This document shows, in pieces, positions 7,139-16,325 of a DNA stretch of 64,000 nucleotides. Position 1 is the first letter of the stretch; each line of letters opens with the position of its first letter. The position numbers and the translations under genes were made by a program. Origin of the DNA: Bryobacterales bacterium (GTDB lineage: Bacteria > Acidobacteriota > Terriglobia > Bryobacterales > Bryobacteraceae); the NCBI GenBank assembly GCA_020846745.1, contig JADLDI010000145.1, positions 1 through 64,000 on the forward strand, read 5' to 3'. Below the pieces are notes generated by a model. It was not told the origin of the DNA, did no database searches, and worked only from the letters and a program-made list of their open reading frames with translations.

Positions 7139-8608
7139 TTATAGCAGGTGCTTGCCATGGCGCTTCTTTATAACGCGGGTCCGCCACATAACCAAGGCTG
7201 CTACGGCCACGCCGGCCCAACCCAGCACGTTGCCTACCCGGGTATATAGCGTCGCGATCGGCGCGGGCACGGGTGCGTCTACTCGCAGCCGTACTCCCGG
7301 CAACTGGCCACTATTCCGCTCCGCCAGGATACGGCCCTGTGCATCGGTGACGGTCAATAGGCCCTCGCGTGCGGCGCGGACCACCATGTATCCGTTCTCT
7401 ATCCCCCGCATTGCTGTCATTCGCGACGCCATCCAGCGGTCGAGCCAGAAGTCCCAAGCCGGGACGAGCATTACCGCCGCTTGCCGTTGCCCGTAAGCAC
7501 GGCCCAATGTGGCAAAGTGCATGTCCTTGCAGATCGCCATTCCGTAGCGCGCGCCCTCAAATTCGCGGACCACGTACTCGCGGCCCGTTACATACCCGCG
7601 CTCGGGAGGCGCCATGAACTGCTTCCGGTAGGAGGTATCCAACTCGCCGTTTGGATTGAATAGCCAGGCCTCATTGAGAATACCGGCTGATGTTTGTACT
7701 GCCATGCCGGCGTTTAGCCACAGGTGATGGGTTTTCGCCTGCGCTGCCAGGTGCGCTTGCCATTCCGCCGCAGCAGGCTCGGACGCCACGGCAATCTTCT
7801 CGGGCAACAGCACCACTCGCGCGCCATCAGCGGCCAGAGCGGCGATTTGATTGTCGTATTCGCTGCGGATCGCATTGATGTAAGGCGCCTTCGCTTGAAG
7901 GCCGATTGCGTCGTCCACGGCGGCGAGGCCGAATCGGGTGACGGATGCGGATTGCGGACGTGTCTGAAGGCGAACAACTCCGAACGCGATTGCCGCGATA
8001 AATAGTGCCGCCGTGGCGGCGAGCATGGCAGTCATCCCCTTTGCTCTTGGGCCAAGCACCACTGCGGTGGCGATTGCCGAAGGCACCAATGCCAATAGGA
8101 ACAGCACACCCGCGACACCGAACAGTGAAGCCGTCTGCATAACGGGCAGCACGTCGGATTGGGTATAGGCCAGGCTGGCCCAGTTGCCGTCGCGGAGAAG
8201 AGCGGCCATCAGGGTGTCAACAGATACCCACATGACTGGATATACCAGGGCGGCCCATGGCGTGCGCCAACGCAATAGGGCTCGCCGCGACTCCGACACC
8301 ACGAAATACCATAGCAGCGTCTGCCCGGCGACAATCACGGCGACCATCGGGGCGGGGACCACGACGAGAAGGTAGGGCACGTTGACGCTCACCCCGATCA
8401 GCACCGCAACGAGCGTCAGCACGCGCCACGAGCGCTGAGCGGCGATGGAGGCGAGTACAAGCAGGGGGGCCGGGACGAGCCACGCCAGCGACCAGACCGG
8501 TTCAAGCGCCAAGACGAAGCGCAGCAGGACTCCGATCACAATAGCGGCAATAATGCTGATTGCGGAGTAGCCTCGCGGCACATGGAGCGATTCCATCGGT
8601 AAGAGCAT
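7139..8608 (-). CDS. apolipoprotein N-acyltransferase-like membrane nitrilase
   Basis: This 489-residue protein has about six hydrophobic N-terminal segments, then a nitrilase domain (from about residue 235) and one C-terminal membrane segment. That is the architecture of Lnt, which adds the third acyl chain to lipoproteins in the inner membrane. The catalytic triad is visible as Glu in LLPEK, Lys in SYRKQF and Cys in AICKDMHF. It is divergent from typical Lnt and sits in an accessory region, so it may be a paralogue with another acyl or amide substrate. An alternative start is the ATG four codons later (8596). Confidence 0.65.
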   Translation of the reverse strand: MLLPMESLHVPRGYSAISIIAAIVIGVLLRFVLALEPVWSLAWLVPAPLLVLASIAAQRSWRVLTLVAVLIGVSVNVPYLLVVVPAPMVAVIVAGQTLLWYFVVSESRRALLRWRTPWAALVYPVMWVSVDTLMAALLRDGNWASLAYTQSDVLPVMQTASLFGVAGVLFLLALVPSAIATAVVLGPRAKGMTAMLAATAALFIAAIAFGVVRLQTRPQSASVTRFGLAAVDDAIGLQAKAPYINAIRSEYDNQIAALAADGARVVLLPEKIAVASEPAAAEWQAHLAAQAKTHHLWLNAGMAVQTSAGILNEAWLFNPNGELDTSYRKQFMAPPERGYVTGREYVVREFEGARYGMAICKDMHFATLGRAYGQRQAAVMLVPAWDFWLDRWMASRMTAMRGIENGYMVVRAAREGLLTVTDAQGRILAERNSGQLPGVRLRVDAPVPAPIATLYTRVGNVLGWAGVAVAALVMWRTRVIKKRHGKHLL

Positions 8609-8695
8609 ACCGTGAGAACGGAGCCGCTAGGTCGCGAGACAGAGCCTTGGGCACCCTTTGAAGACCCGCGCCGGCGAGTACCCGGGCCGGGGCAC

Positions 8696-10660
8696 TCAGT
8701 TTCCGTGGGCGGCTGCTTTGGCTTGGTGAGCAGTAGACTCGTTTCGTTTTGGGAAGAAGAAGCGGGCGGGGTGGTGGGTTAGTTCTTGCCAGAGGCCGCG
8801 GAGGAGTTGGACTCTGCTGCGGTAATTGATGCTGCGGGAGCGCATGGCGAGCCAGAGGCCGAGGAAGAAGGCGGTGGCGAAGTTGAAGAAACCTACTATG
8901 CCGATGCCGAGTACGGACCAGAGAACGTCTAAGGCTTCCAGGCGGTGGTTCCAGAAGAGGCTGGACCAGCCGTAGGCTACGGACGCGGCGGCCAGGGTTA
9001 CGTGGCGGACTTCGTAAGCGATTCCTAAGAATTTGCCGAAGACGGGGATAAAGCCTAGCAGGAAGCCGAGGACGGTGTAGCCGGCAATGCCGCTCAAGTG
9101 GGTTTTGACGAACGTCGAGAGGCGGTGGGCCATGTTGTCGCCTATGGCTTCGCGGATGCGGCGGCTGTTGGCGATGGCGGCGGGGAGGGAGCGGAAGGCC
9201 ATCCAGTTGGTGGTCCAGCCGGCGGCGAGGGAGGAGAGCCAGAGGGAGGCGCCGGTGATGGCGGCGAAGAGGATGCTCCAGGAGAGAAGCGGGTGGATGG
9301 CGTGGACGGTCTTGGCGGCGTAGTCGATGGGGAGGTAGGGGTATTGGAACTGCCAGCGCCAGAAGGCGTCGATGGCCAGGGAGAGGGGGATGGTCCCGAC
9401 GAGGTTGCCGATGGTGACCGCGAACTGGGTCCGGGTCATGGCGGTGATGAGGTTGATTTCCTCTTCCGCACCGTCGTGTTTGGCGAGGGCGTCGGCGAGA
9501 GCGGCGGCGGTCATGGCGGGCATCTTCGACGCCAAGGGGAAATGCAGGAACTGCATCATGACGAAGAAGAAGGTGTAGTTGATGGAGAACGCGATGCCGG
9601 CGATGGCGGGCGCCAGCGGGGCGTGACCGATGGCGAACTTGAGCAGTGCGGTGAACGCGGTGAGGCAGCCGGCGCCGATGGCGCCGTAACCCATGACACG
9701 CCATTCAACGGAAGACCCGGCGATGTAGTGGCCGCCGGTACGGCCGGTGTGCTCGACGACTTTGCGGGCGAGGTGAGTGCCGCCGCTGCGGAAGAGGGTA
9801 AGAAGGCCACGATGTTCGGCGAAGCCGCCGACGATTTCGACGGCAAAGCCACGGCCGCGGCCGGCATCGGAGGCGAGCAGGAAGAGGGTATCGATGCGGT
9901 GGAGGAGGGCCGACAGGAGGTCGAGGCGGAACATGAGGTTGGTGGTGACACCGCTGGTTTCGAGGGCATGGCGGCGGGCGGAGATGGCTGCGCGGCAGGC
10001 TGCGAAGGTTTCCATCCAGCCGGCGCGGGCTTGGGGGTCGGCGGGATTGGCGGTGAGGTTGTCGACGGCGGCAATGAGGCGGTAAAAGGGCGAGTCCTGC
10101 GGGCGCTCGTAGTTATTGAGCTGCATGATGACGGAGGACAAGCCGACCGAGGAAGCGCGAATGGCGAGCAGGCGCATGGCGGTGTAGATCGATTCGCTGG
10201 TGGGGGTAAGGAGGTTGCCCCAGAATTTCGAGAGATCGGGGGGGAGCGAGGCGACCCAACCGGCGTCTTCGAGGGAGAGGGATAGATTGTCGAGGACGGC
10301 GTAGAGATCGCCGTCGGGCGGGAGGAGCCGCGGGAGGAGAGCGTTGCCGAGGCGAGTGCCGAGTTCGTCGAAGAAGGCGGTCTCGTTGGGGAGGCCGGCT
10401 TCGGTGAAGATGCGGGTATAGGAGTGGTGGGTCCAGAGGCGGCGCAGGCAGGCCTTGTATTCGGGGGCGAGCGGGTGGTGTTCGACAGCGGCGGTGAATT
10501 GCCTGAGGCGCTCGGTGCGCTCGTCGGGGTTGGCCGATTTGAGCCACGCGAGAGCGTCGGCCAGCCAGCGGTGTTCGGCATCGTTGCCGGCGGCGGCCAT
10601 GGGAAGCGCGGCGAGCATGTGAGAAGGCGAGTCGACAGTGACAGTGAAGGTGCGGCCCAT
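8696..10660 (-). CDS. Gcr-family 'site-specific recombinase' membrane protein
   Basis: The product is about 654 residues from the ATG at 10660; an upstream start at 10708 would overlap the neighbouring gene. It has a soluble helical N-terminal half and a C-terminal half with about six membrane segments. This matches the family called gonococcal-type site-specific recombinase (COG4389). The name is historical: no tyrosine- or serine-recombinase catalytic motif is visible and the membrane segments argue for another function. The gene upstream on the same strand (thioredoxin-like) ends 31 bases away. Confidence 0.7.
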   Translation of the reverse strand: MGRTFTVTVDSPSHMLAALPMAAAGNDAEHRWLADALAWLKSANPDERTERLRQFTAAVEHHPLAPEYKACLRRLWTHHSYTRIFTEAGLPNETAFFDELGTRLGNALLPRLLPPDGDLYAVLDNLSLSLEDAGWVASLPPDLSKFWGNLLTPTSESIYTAMRLLAIRASSVGLSSVIMQLNNYERPQDSPFYRLIAAVDNLTANPADPQARAGWMETFAACRAAISARRHALETSGVTTNLMFRLDLLSALLHRIDTLFLLASDAGRGRGFAVEIVGGFAEHRGLLTLFRSGGTHLARKVVEHTGRTGGHYIAGSSVEWRVMGYGAIGAGCLTAFTALLKFAIGHAPLAPAIAGIAFSINYTFFFVMMQFLHFPLASKMPAMTAAALADALAKHDGAEEEINLITAMTRTQFAVTIGNLVGTIPLSLAIDAFWRWQFQYPYLPIDYAAKTVHAIHPLLSWSILFAAITGASLWLSSLAAGWTTNWMAFRSLPAAIANSRRIREAIGDNMAHRLSTFVKTHLSGIAGYTVLGFLLGFIPVFGKFLGIAYEVRHVTLAAASVAYGWSSLFWNHRLEALDVLWSVLGIGIVGFFNFATAFFLGLWLAMRSRSINYRSRVQLLRGLWQELTHHPARFFFPKRNESTAHQAKAAAHGN

Positions 10661-10691
10661 CGCCGTTAGATCCCCTGGAGACGGTGTTAGT

Positions 10692-11606
10692 TTAGCTGCC
10701 CGAATCAACCAGCCGCGCGAGGACTGGCTGTAGCTCTTCGTAGGTCATGCGTCCGGGATGATAGAGGCGCACGATGCCTTTGCGATCGATGGCCACGAGC
10801 GTGGGTGTGCTGCTGGCGCCCCAGGCTTTGAAGTTTTCTTCGCTGACCGGTACGGTCATCGGCACTGAGCCGTAGAAGGTGTTGCGGACCTGCTCGATGT
10901 AGTTGAGCTCTTGGTTCGGGGCGGCATCGACACCGCCGGCGACATAGCCGTAGCGCTGGGTGGGTCCGACGATGGTGAGTCCTTTGGGACCGAGTTCCTG
11001 GGCGAGACGGGCGAGGATGGGCCCTTGAAACTTGCAGTCGCCACACCAGTGCGCCCAGAAGAAGAGGACCACCGGCTTACCTTTCAGGGCGGCTACCGGC
11101 AGGGGTTTGGCGCCCAGGTACTCATTCATCGCAAGGGCCGGCGCAGGTTTGCCTTCGAGGCTGAGCAGGTTGATGTTCTTTTGAATGCGGGTGCGGATCG
11201 AGGTGGTGTACCAGGCTTTGAGTTCCTGCTGGAGGAAGGCGACTGCCTCTGAGCGGGCGTTGCGCGCCGCCATGGTGTGGGCCTGGACCTCAATGGAAGC
11301 GCCGAGCGCGAGGGGCAACTGCTTGTCAGCGTCGAGCGGCCGCGTTTTGAGTTGGGCAAGGGCGAGGGTGCGGGTTTCCGCAGCGTAGCGTTCGGCGGCG
11401 TCCCACTTTTTGGCAGCCTGCGCGCCGCGACCGAGCCAGGACAAGGCTAGAATCATCTCAGGCGTGACACCGTTCGACTTGCGGTAGGCAGCGATTTGGC
11501 GCTCGCCGTTGGCAAAGTCGTTGGAAGCGATGGAGGCACGGACGTCCTGGACGAGGTCGGCCAAGGCGGCTGTGGATAGGGCGAGAGCCAGTAAAAGCTT
11601 TTTCAT
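10692..11606 (-). CDS. secreted TlpA/ResA-type thioredoxin-fold protein
   Basis: The 304-residue product has a signal peptide (MKKLLLALALSTAALA), a helical region to about residue 150, then a thioredoxin-like domain with HWCGDC (Cys188/Cys191), a cis-Pro-type SSTPTLVAID and a C-terminal helix. It is probably a periplasmic thiol-disulfide reductase or peroxiredoxin-like protein. Its start overlaps the stop of the sugar-isomerase-like gene by 4 bases (11603-11606), so the two are translationally coupled. Confidence 0.75.
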   Translation of the reverse strand: MKKLLLALALSTAALADLVQDVRASIASNDFANGERQIAAYRKSNGVTPEMILALSWLGRGAQAAKKWDAAERYAAETRTLALAQLKTRPLDADKQLPLALGASIEVQAHTMAARNARSEAVAFLQQELKAWYTTSIRTRIQKNINLLSLEGKPAPALAMNEYLGAKPLPVAALKGKPVVLFFWAHWCGDCKFQGPILARLAQELGPKGLTIVGPTQRYGYVAGGVDAAPNQELNYIEQVRNTFYGSVPMTVPVSEENFKAWGASSTPTLVAIDRKGIVRLYHPGRMTYEELQPVLARLVDSGS

Positions 11607-12619
11607 ATACCCAGTTGTCTGTGAGTATACTCAATGCTCGCTTCGAGATCGGCACGCTCTTGGGCGGCGGGGTCGGCGGGCTTGGGCGGGGCATCCTGTG
11701 GTTTGCCCTTTTCGGCGAGCGCGAGGAAGCGGGTGAAGTGCCAGGCGGGCACGTTGCCGTAGCCTTCCCAGAATTTGGGATCGAAGACGGGGAAGGTACG
11801 CGGTCCGGTGACGATGATCTCCATGGAGAGAGCGCGGCCGGGGCAAAGCTGCTGGTATTTGCGGACGTAGGAGTCGATGTCGATGTTGCCGTCGCCCATA
11901 CGGGTCCAGCGGACGGCGATGCCTTCGGGGACGCGCCACACGGCGGAGTCGCGGACGTGGGAGGTGAGCACGTAGGGGTGGAGGGTTTCGAGGGTGACGT
12001 GCGGATCTTCGAGGGTCCAGACGGGATTGCCGGAATCGATGCAGGCGCCGACGAAGTCCTTGCCCGCTTCTTCGATGAGGATTTTGAGTTCGCGGCCCTG
12101 CATGTCGCCGGCGTGGTTTTCGATGGCAATCTTGAGGTTGGCGTCGAGGGCACGGGAGCGGCAGGCGCGGAGAACCTTCACGCTGTTTTCAATGTGGCCC
12201 TCGATGGGGATGGGTCTTTTGCGATCGGCCATGGAACCGAGGAAGGCTCGGACGAGGCGTGACCCGGCAATGCGCCCGGCATTGATAACACGCGCGAGTT
12301 GTTGTTCGGCGGTGCCTTGCTTGGGATCGAAGAGAGTCGACGTGGGGCAGATGGACCGCATGCCGATTTCGAGTTCAATGCCGAGCTTGTCGGCATGTTC
12401 CTTCACTTTTCGGACGTGATCGTCTTCAAGGCCCCCCAGGAACCGGATTTCGGAAAAGTGAACGACCTTGGCCTTGTGCTTGGCGCAGTAGTCGAGGTGT
12501 TGGAAGGGGGTGAAGCCCGAACTGCGGATCGAGAAGAGATCGATGCCAAAACGGACGGGGGGTGAAGACGGTTGGGCCATGGCTGCTCCGGAGGCAGCTA
12601 GAAAGCTGCGGCGCTGCAT
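11603..12619 (-). CDS. exported sugar phosphate isomerase/epimerase-like TIM-barrel protein
   Basis: This 338-residue protein starts with MQRRSFLAASGAAMAQ, a twin-arginine-like export signal. The body follows the xylose-isomerase-like (AP endonuclease 2) barrel: FSEIRFLGG, a conserved Glu in IAIENHAG, CIDSGNP, and SHVRDSAVW near the end with GDGNIDID. These residues would bind a divalent metal. Family members interconvert sugars or inositols. It overlaps the downstream thioredoxin gene by an ATGA. Confidence 0.75.
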   Translation of the reverse strand: MQRRSFLAASGAAMAQPSSPPVRFGIDLFSIRSSGFTPFQHLDYCAKHKAKVVHFSEIRFLGGLEDDHVRKVKEHADKLGIELEIGMRSICPTSTLFDPKQGTAEQQLARVINAGRIAGSRLVRAFLGSMADRKRPIPIEGHIENSVKVLRACRSRALDANLKIAIENHAGDMQGRELKILIEEAGKDFVGACIDSGNPVWTLEDPHVTLETLHPYVLTSHVRDSAVWRVPEGIAVRWTRMGDGNIDIDSYVRKYQQLCPGRALSMEIIVTGPRTFPVFDPKFWEGYGNVPAWHFTRFLALAEKGKPQDAPPKPADPAAQERADLEASIEYTHRQLGI

Positions 12620-12642
12620 AGGGAGATTATCTGATAGAAGTC

Positions 12643-12740
12643 AGGAGGCAGAATTCAGGAGACAGAATTCAGGAGACGGAATTCAGGAGACAGGATTCAG
12701 AAGACAGAATTCAGGAGACAGGATTCAGGAGACAGAATGG
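12643..12740. repeat. seven tandem copies of a 14-bp repeat
   Basis: The unit AGGAGACAGAATTC occurs seven times head to tail over 98 bases with small variations. It can also be seen as alternating 7-mers. It lies just upstream of the sugar-isomerase gene (start 12619) and overlaps the 3' end of a degraded gene. Such AGGAGNCAGRATTC-type short tandem repeats occur in multiple intergenic places in some bacterial genomes. Confidence 0.9.
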
Positions 12741-13125
12741 CTGGTGAGTAACTGATTCAGCTTCTGATTGTTGCCGGTCTGTTGTTGGAGGCGCTGCAGG
12801 GCCGGGATCAATTGTGATGCAGGGTAGTAGTCGCGGAGGTATCCGGCGGCTGCGCTTGCGACATGCGGGTCGTGGCTATAAAGGAACCTAAGCCCGATCT
12901 GGAGAGCCTCACCATCGCCGTAGCCGAAGATCGAGGGCAAGAGGTCATACAGAATGCTCTCTCGATCGGTGGGGGTCTGCCGTTAATAGAGGACATTCGT
13001 CCAGGCCATGGCCGCCCGGCGGTGGGGCCAATTTGATAAGCCGCAAACTGGGGTCGAATGTCGGCGACCTGGGTTTGCATTACAAGCAGGTATAGGAGCG
13101 ATGCAGCCAAATAGTCCAGACCCAC
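12725..13125 (-). pseudogene. degraded gene remnant, function unknown
   Basis: Two minus-strand frames show protein-like stretches. 13125 to about 12990 reads VGLDYLAASLLYLLVMQTQ..., and after a frame change near 12985 the stretch down to 12725 reads RESILYDLLPSIFGYGDG...AAAGYLRDYYP, which looks like a helical HEAT-type C-terminus. A stop separates them in the second frame. I read the area as one broken gene whose tail runs into the 14-bp repeat. The family is not recognised. The rest of the gap (13126-13216) shows nothing clear. Confidence 0.35.
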
Positions 13126-13216
13126 ATTTCTTTGGACACCGGCGTGTTCAGGGTGGTTCCCATCGTCGTCAGGAGGGTTCGCGTGTAGCGGGCTGCGGTT
13201 AGGTCCGCAGCATGGG

Positions 13217-13417
13217 TTACCGAAGCAGGGGTCTAGAATCGAGCTTTGAGGCAGGCTGACCTTCTACTTCCAGGCAAAGCTCGATGGCCTCGCGCATGCG
13301 TTCCATCAACTCGTCCAGCGACTGTGCCTGGGAGTGGCATCCGGTTAATTGCGGAACCGAGCCGACGTAGTAACCCTCCGCATCACGTTCTATTACGACA
13401 TCGAACTGGCGCTGCAT
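13217..13417 (-). CDS. HicB-type antitoxin, solitary
   Basis: The 66-residue protein reads MQRQFDVVIERDAEGYYVGSVPQL, then GCHSQAQSLDELMERMREAIELCLE. This is the partial RNase-H-like fold of the HicB (UPF0150) family, which counteracts the HicA mRNA interferase. No HicA (a basic protein of about 60-80 residues) is visible on either side, so it is an orphan or its partner was lost along with the degraded region downstream. Confidence 0.75.
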   Translation of the reverse strand: MQRQFDVVIERDAEGYYVGSVPQLTGCHSQAQSLDELMERMREAIELCLEVEGQPASKLDSRPLLR

Positions 13418-13477
13418 GGCAATCGGCTTAATTGTATCCGATCGGCCCCGATTGGGATGGTCGTATGGCGGACAGGA

Positions 13478-15370
13478 TTAGCCTCGAAGCTCTGTAGCCA
13501 GCCAGACGATGTAATCGCTGTTGCGGCGGCGGGTTTCTTCGATGATTTCTTTGGGCAGTTCTTTGATTTTGTCGGCGAAGAAGCGGGTGTCGCCGTCGGG
13601 GGCGTGGATGTCGCGGGAGCCGACCATGTTGCCCAGCCAGAAGACCAGGAACAGGTTGCCGTCGACGCGGCCTTTTTGGGCGTTGCCGAGGTAGGCGCCG
13701 TGGGTGGCTGCGTAAGGGGCGGCGAGGTCGCTTTCGTCGCCGAAGGCGCGGTTGGCAGTGGCGAACTGGTTGCAGCGATCGACCATGCGGTTGTAGAGCC
13801 GGCGATGGGGCGAGGTTTCGGGCTGTTCGCTGAGAACGTCGAAGAGCTGGAGTTGGAGTTCGCCGGAGATCTTGTAGTTCCAACGGCCGTTGGTGGCTTC
13901 GCCGATGCGGTTGAGGACGGCGGCTTGTTTGCCGGAGCCCGAGTGGATGGAGAGAGTGCCGTTGTAGTGGCGGGCGATGTCGGCGAGGCGGCGGACACGG
14001 CCGGTCAGTTCCGCGAGCGGGTTGCCATTGAATTCGCCGGAGACGGCGGGGAGGAGTTCCGGCCACATCTTGTGGTGAACGTATTTCTCCAGCGCCTGGA
14101 ATGTTTCCGGGTAGGCCTGGCGCTTTTTGAACCCGAGGTTGGGAGGAACGAGTTGGGCGGGGCGGCCGCGGCTGCGGAGCCACTGCATGTAGAAGATCAT
14201 TTCGGCGGGCGTGGTGAGTGTTTCGGCTTCGTCGATGGACGGTTCGAAGTCGAAGGTGCGGCCGAGGCCGGAGGAGGCACGTTCGCGGCGGATGAAATCG
14301 TATAGCTCTTCGTTGAGGATGAGGCTTGCGCCGAACTTGACGGCGAGGCGGTGGATTTCGGCTGTTGAGAACTGGTAGGTGTGGTCGCCGATGGCGAAGG
14401 GTCGCGAGAACTCGTCGATGAGCCACGCCTGGTCGCCCGGGTTGAACAGCTTCGTGAACCGGTCTTCGATCTCGGTTGCGCTGTAAGGGTTCGGGTGGCG
14501 GGTATCGGCGCGGAGGTCGAACAGGCGCGAGGTATCGGTGGTGAACTTCGTATATCCGGCGGCGAGGTGGATGGCTTGCTTGACCATGTCGACCGAAGCG
14601 CGGACGGCGTCGGGCGTGTCGCCGGTGACGATGAAGTGGTCAGCCTCGGCACTGTAGCCTTCGCGCCAACCGGCACGGATGGCAGCCCATAGGCCGGTGG
14701 CGTAGAGGTGAGGAATGGAGACGCGGGTGTGGCCTTGGGCGGTGGGGTTTTCGCCGTCGCGGGCGGCGATGGCCTCGGGTGTGGTCATCTCACGCGTGGC
14801 GGAGAGTTGGACCGTGGAAGCGTAATTGACGCCGGTGGATTTGAGGAGACGCGAGAAGGCGTCGAACGCGGCGGGGAGGCTGATTTCGGGATGACGGTTG
14901 CCGACGGCGACGGCAGGTTGCGTTCCTTGGGGCCGCGGAAGGAACGCCGGGTCGACCTGCTGGACGAAAGTGCGGATGGCGTCGGCATCGGTGGACGAGA
15001 AAGGAATGGCGTTGACGACGACCTCACGGCCACCGCCGGGACGCATGCGGCCGATGAGCATCGCGTTGGGGAACAGCGCACTGGACGGGGCGGAGGCCGG
15101 AGCAAAACGGAGCAGCAGCGCGCTCTCATCGCCGGACCGGGAGACGGTTTCGGCGGCGAGGTAATAGGTGGACGAATGAACGGGGTCCTGCTGGAGAGAT
15201 CCGAAGTAGGGGCGGATGCTGTCGAGTTTTAGGGCTGCGGCGCGGGCAGCGAGGCGGTTGCGCTGCTCGTCGTTGATCGGCCGTCCTTCCAACTGCTGAA
15301 ACAGGATCTCCGCAAGGGCGGCGGATTCACTGGCCTTCAAAGGCAGTTCGAACGGAATGGATGAGCCCAT
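13478..15370 (-). CDS. tagaturonate epimerase (UxaE)-family protein
   Basis: This 630-residue protein shows motifs typical of the UxaE family: EADHFIVTG, a metal-binding-type TLSIHSGSGK, FTTDTSRL and a DIHAPDGDTRFF end. UxaE interconverts D-tagaturonate and D-fructuronate in hexuronate breakdown. It is longer than the well-studied Thermotoga enzyme. Its start lies 3 bases after the galU stop, so it is co-transcribed at the end of the comM-recA-galU run. Assignment rests on motif memory only. Confidence 0.6.
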   Translation of the reverse strand: MGSSIPFELPLKASESAALAEILFQQLEGRPINDEQRNRLAARAAALKLDSIRPYFGSLQQDPVHSSTYYLAAETVSRSGDESALLLRFAPASAPSSALFPNAMLIGRMRPGGGREVVVNAIPFSSTDADAIRTFVQQVDPAFLPRPQGTQPAVAVGNRHPEISLPAAFDAFSRLLKSTGVNYASTVQLSATREMTTPEAIAARDGENPTAQGHTRVSIPHLYATGLWAAIRAGWREGYSAEADHFIVTGDTPDAVRASVDMVKQAIHLAAGYTKFTTDTSRLFDLRADTRHPNPYSATEIEDRFTKLFNPGDQAWLIDEFSRPFAIGDHTYQFSTAEIHRLAVKFGASLILNEELYDFIRRERASSGLGRTFDFEPSIDEAETLTTPAEMIFYMQWLRSRGRPAQLVPPNLGFKKRQAYPETFQALEKYVHHKMWPELLPAVSGEFNGNPLAELTGRVRRLADIARHYNGTLSIHSGSGKQAAVLNRIGEATNGRWNYKISGELQLQLFDVLSEQPETSPHRRLYNRMVDRCNQFATANRAFGDESDLAAPYAATHGAYLGNAQKGRVDGNLFLVFWLGNMVGSRDIHAPDGDTRFFADKIKELPKEIIEETRRRNSDYIVWLATELRG

Positions 15371-15373
15371 ATT

Positions 15374-16258
15374 CTATAGTTGTAGTGATCTTAAATACTC
15401 ACGGAAGCCCGAGCCAAGATCGTCGCGGCGCAGTGCGAATTCGACGGTAGCCTGCAGGAAGCCGAGCTTGTCACCGGCATCGAACCGTTTGCCTTCGAAT
15501 TTGTAGCCGTAAATCGGGCGGCTGCGGAGGAGGTGCTTGAGCGCGTCGGTGAGCTGGATCTCACCGCCGGCACCGGGCGGAATCGCTTCGATGGATTGGA
15601 AAATCCCGGGGACGAGGATGTAGCGGCCGATGATGGCGAGGTTGGACGGAGCGTCCTGCGCTTTGGGCTTTTCAACCATGTTGCGGACGCGGAAAAGGCG
15701 TCCGTTGGCGCCGGCATGCTCAACGGGTTCGGCATCGACAACACCGTAGGCGGAGATCTGCTCGGGCGGCACTTCCATCAAGGCGACAACGGAGGCACCA
15801 TAGAAGTCGTGAATGTCGAGCAACTGGCGGATACAGGGGATGTCGGAGACGATGACATCGTCAGACAGTACTACGGCGAACGATTCGTTGCCGACAAGCT
15901 CGCGGGCGCGGAGGACGGCGTGCCCCAACCCGAGCGCCTCTTTCTGACGCACGTAGGAGACGTCGATCATGTCCGAAATGTCGCGCACCTGCTTTAACAG
16001 ATCGGTCTTTTTCTTGGTTTCGAGTAGATGTTCGAGTTCGAAGCTCACGTCAAAGTGATCTTCGATGGACGCCTTGCCGCGGCCGGTAACGATGATGATG
16101 TTCTGAATGCCGGAATGGATAGCCTCTTCGACGCCGTACTGGATGAGCGGCTTGTCGACGAGGGGGAGCATCTCCTTGGGCTGCGCCTTAGTGGCGGGGA
16201 GGAAGCGCGTGCCCAAGCCGGCAGCGGGGAAAACGACCTTGCGGACCTTTCCAGTCAT
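15374..16258 (-). CDS. galU: UTP-glucose-1-phosphate uridylyltransferase
   Basis: This approximately 294-residue enzyme makes UDP-glucose from UTP and glucose 1-phosphate. The nucleotide-binding start FPAAGLGTRFLPATKAQPKEM is typical (signature G.G.R...K), followed by VDKPLIQYGVEEA and the catalytic VVLSDDVI region. I use the ATG at 16258; a GTG lies one codon upstream. UDP-glucose feeds the two glycan clusters in this window. Confidence 0.92.
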   Translation of the reverse strand: MTGKVRKVVFPAAGLGTRFLPATKAQPKEMLPLVDKPLIQYGVEEAIHSGIQNIIIVTGRGKASIEDHFDVSFELEHLLETKKKTDLLKQVRDISDMIDVSYVRQKEALGLGHAVLRARELVGNESFAVVLSDDVIVSDIPCIRQLLDIHDFYGASVVALMEVPPEQISAYGVVDAEPVEHAGANGRLFRVRNMVEKPKAQDAPSNLAIIGRYILVPGIFQSIEAIPPGAGGEIQLTDALKHLLRSRPIYGYKFEGKRFDAGDKLGFLQATVEFALRRDDLGSGFREYLRSLQL

Positions 16259-16299
16259 CACCGACTATTGTAAGTCGTTCATTCGGAAAAAGATAGCAA

Positions 16300-16318
16300 T
16301 ACAGGCAACAGACCTGTA
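16300..16318 (-). terminator. weak terminator-like hairpin between recA and galU
   Basis: TACAGG and CCTGTA form a 6-bp stem with a 7-base loop. On the minus strand it is followed after a few bases by CTTTTT. It would only partly stop transcription from recA into galU. Confidence 0.35.
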
Positions 16319-16325
16319 CGATTGG

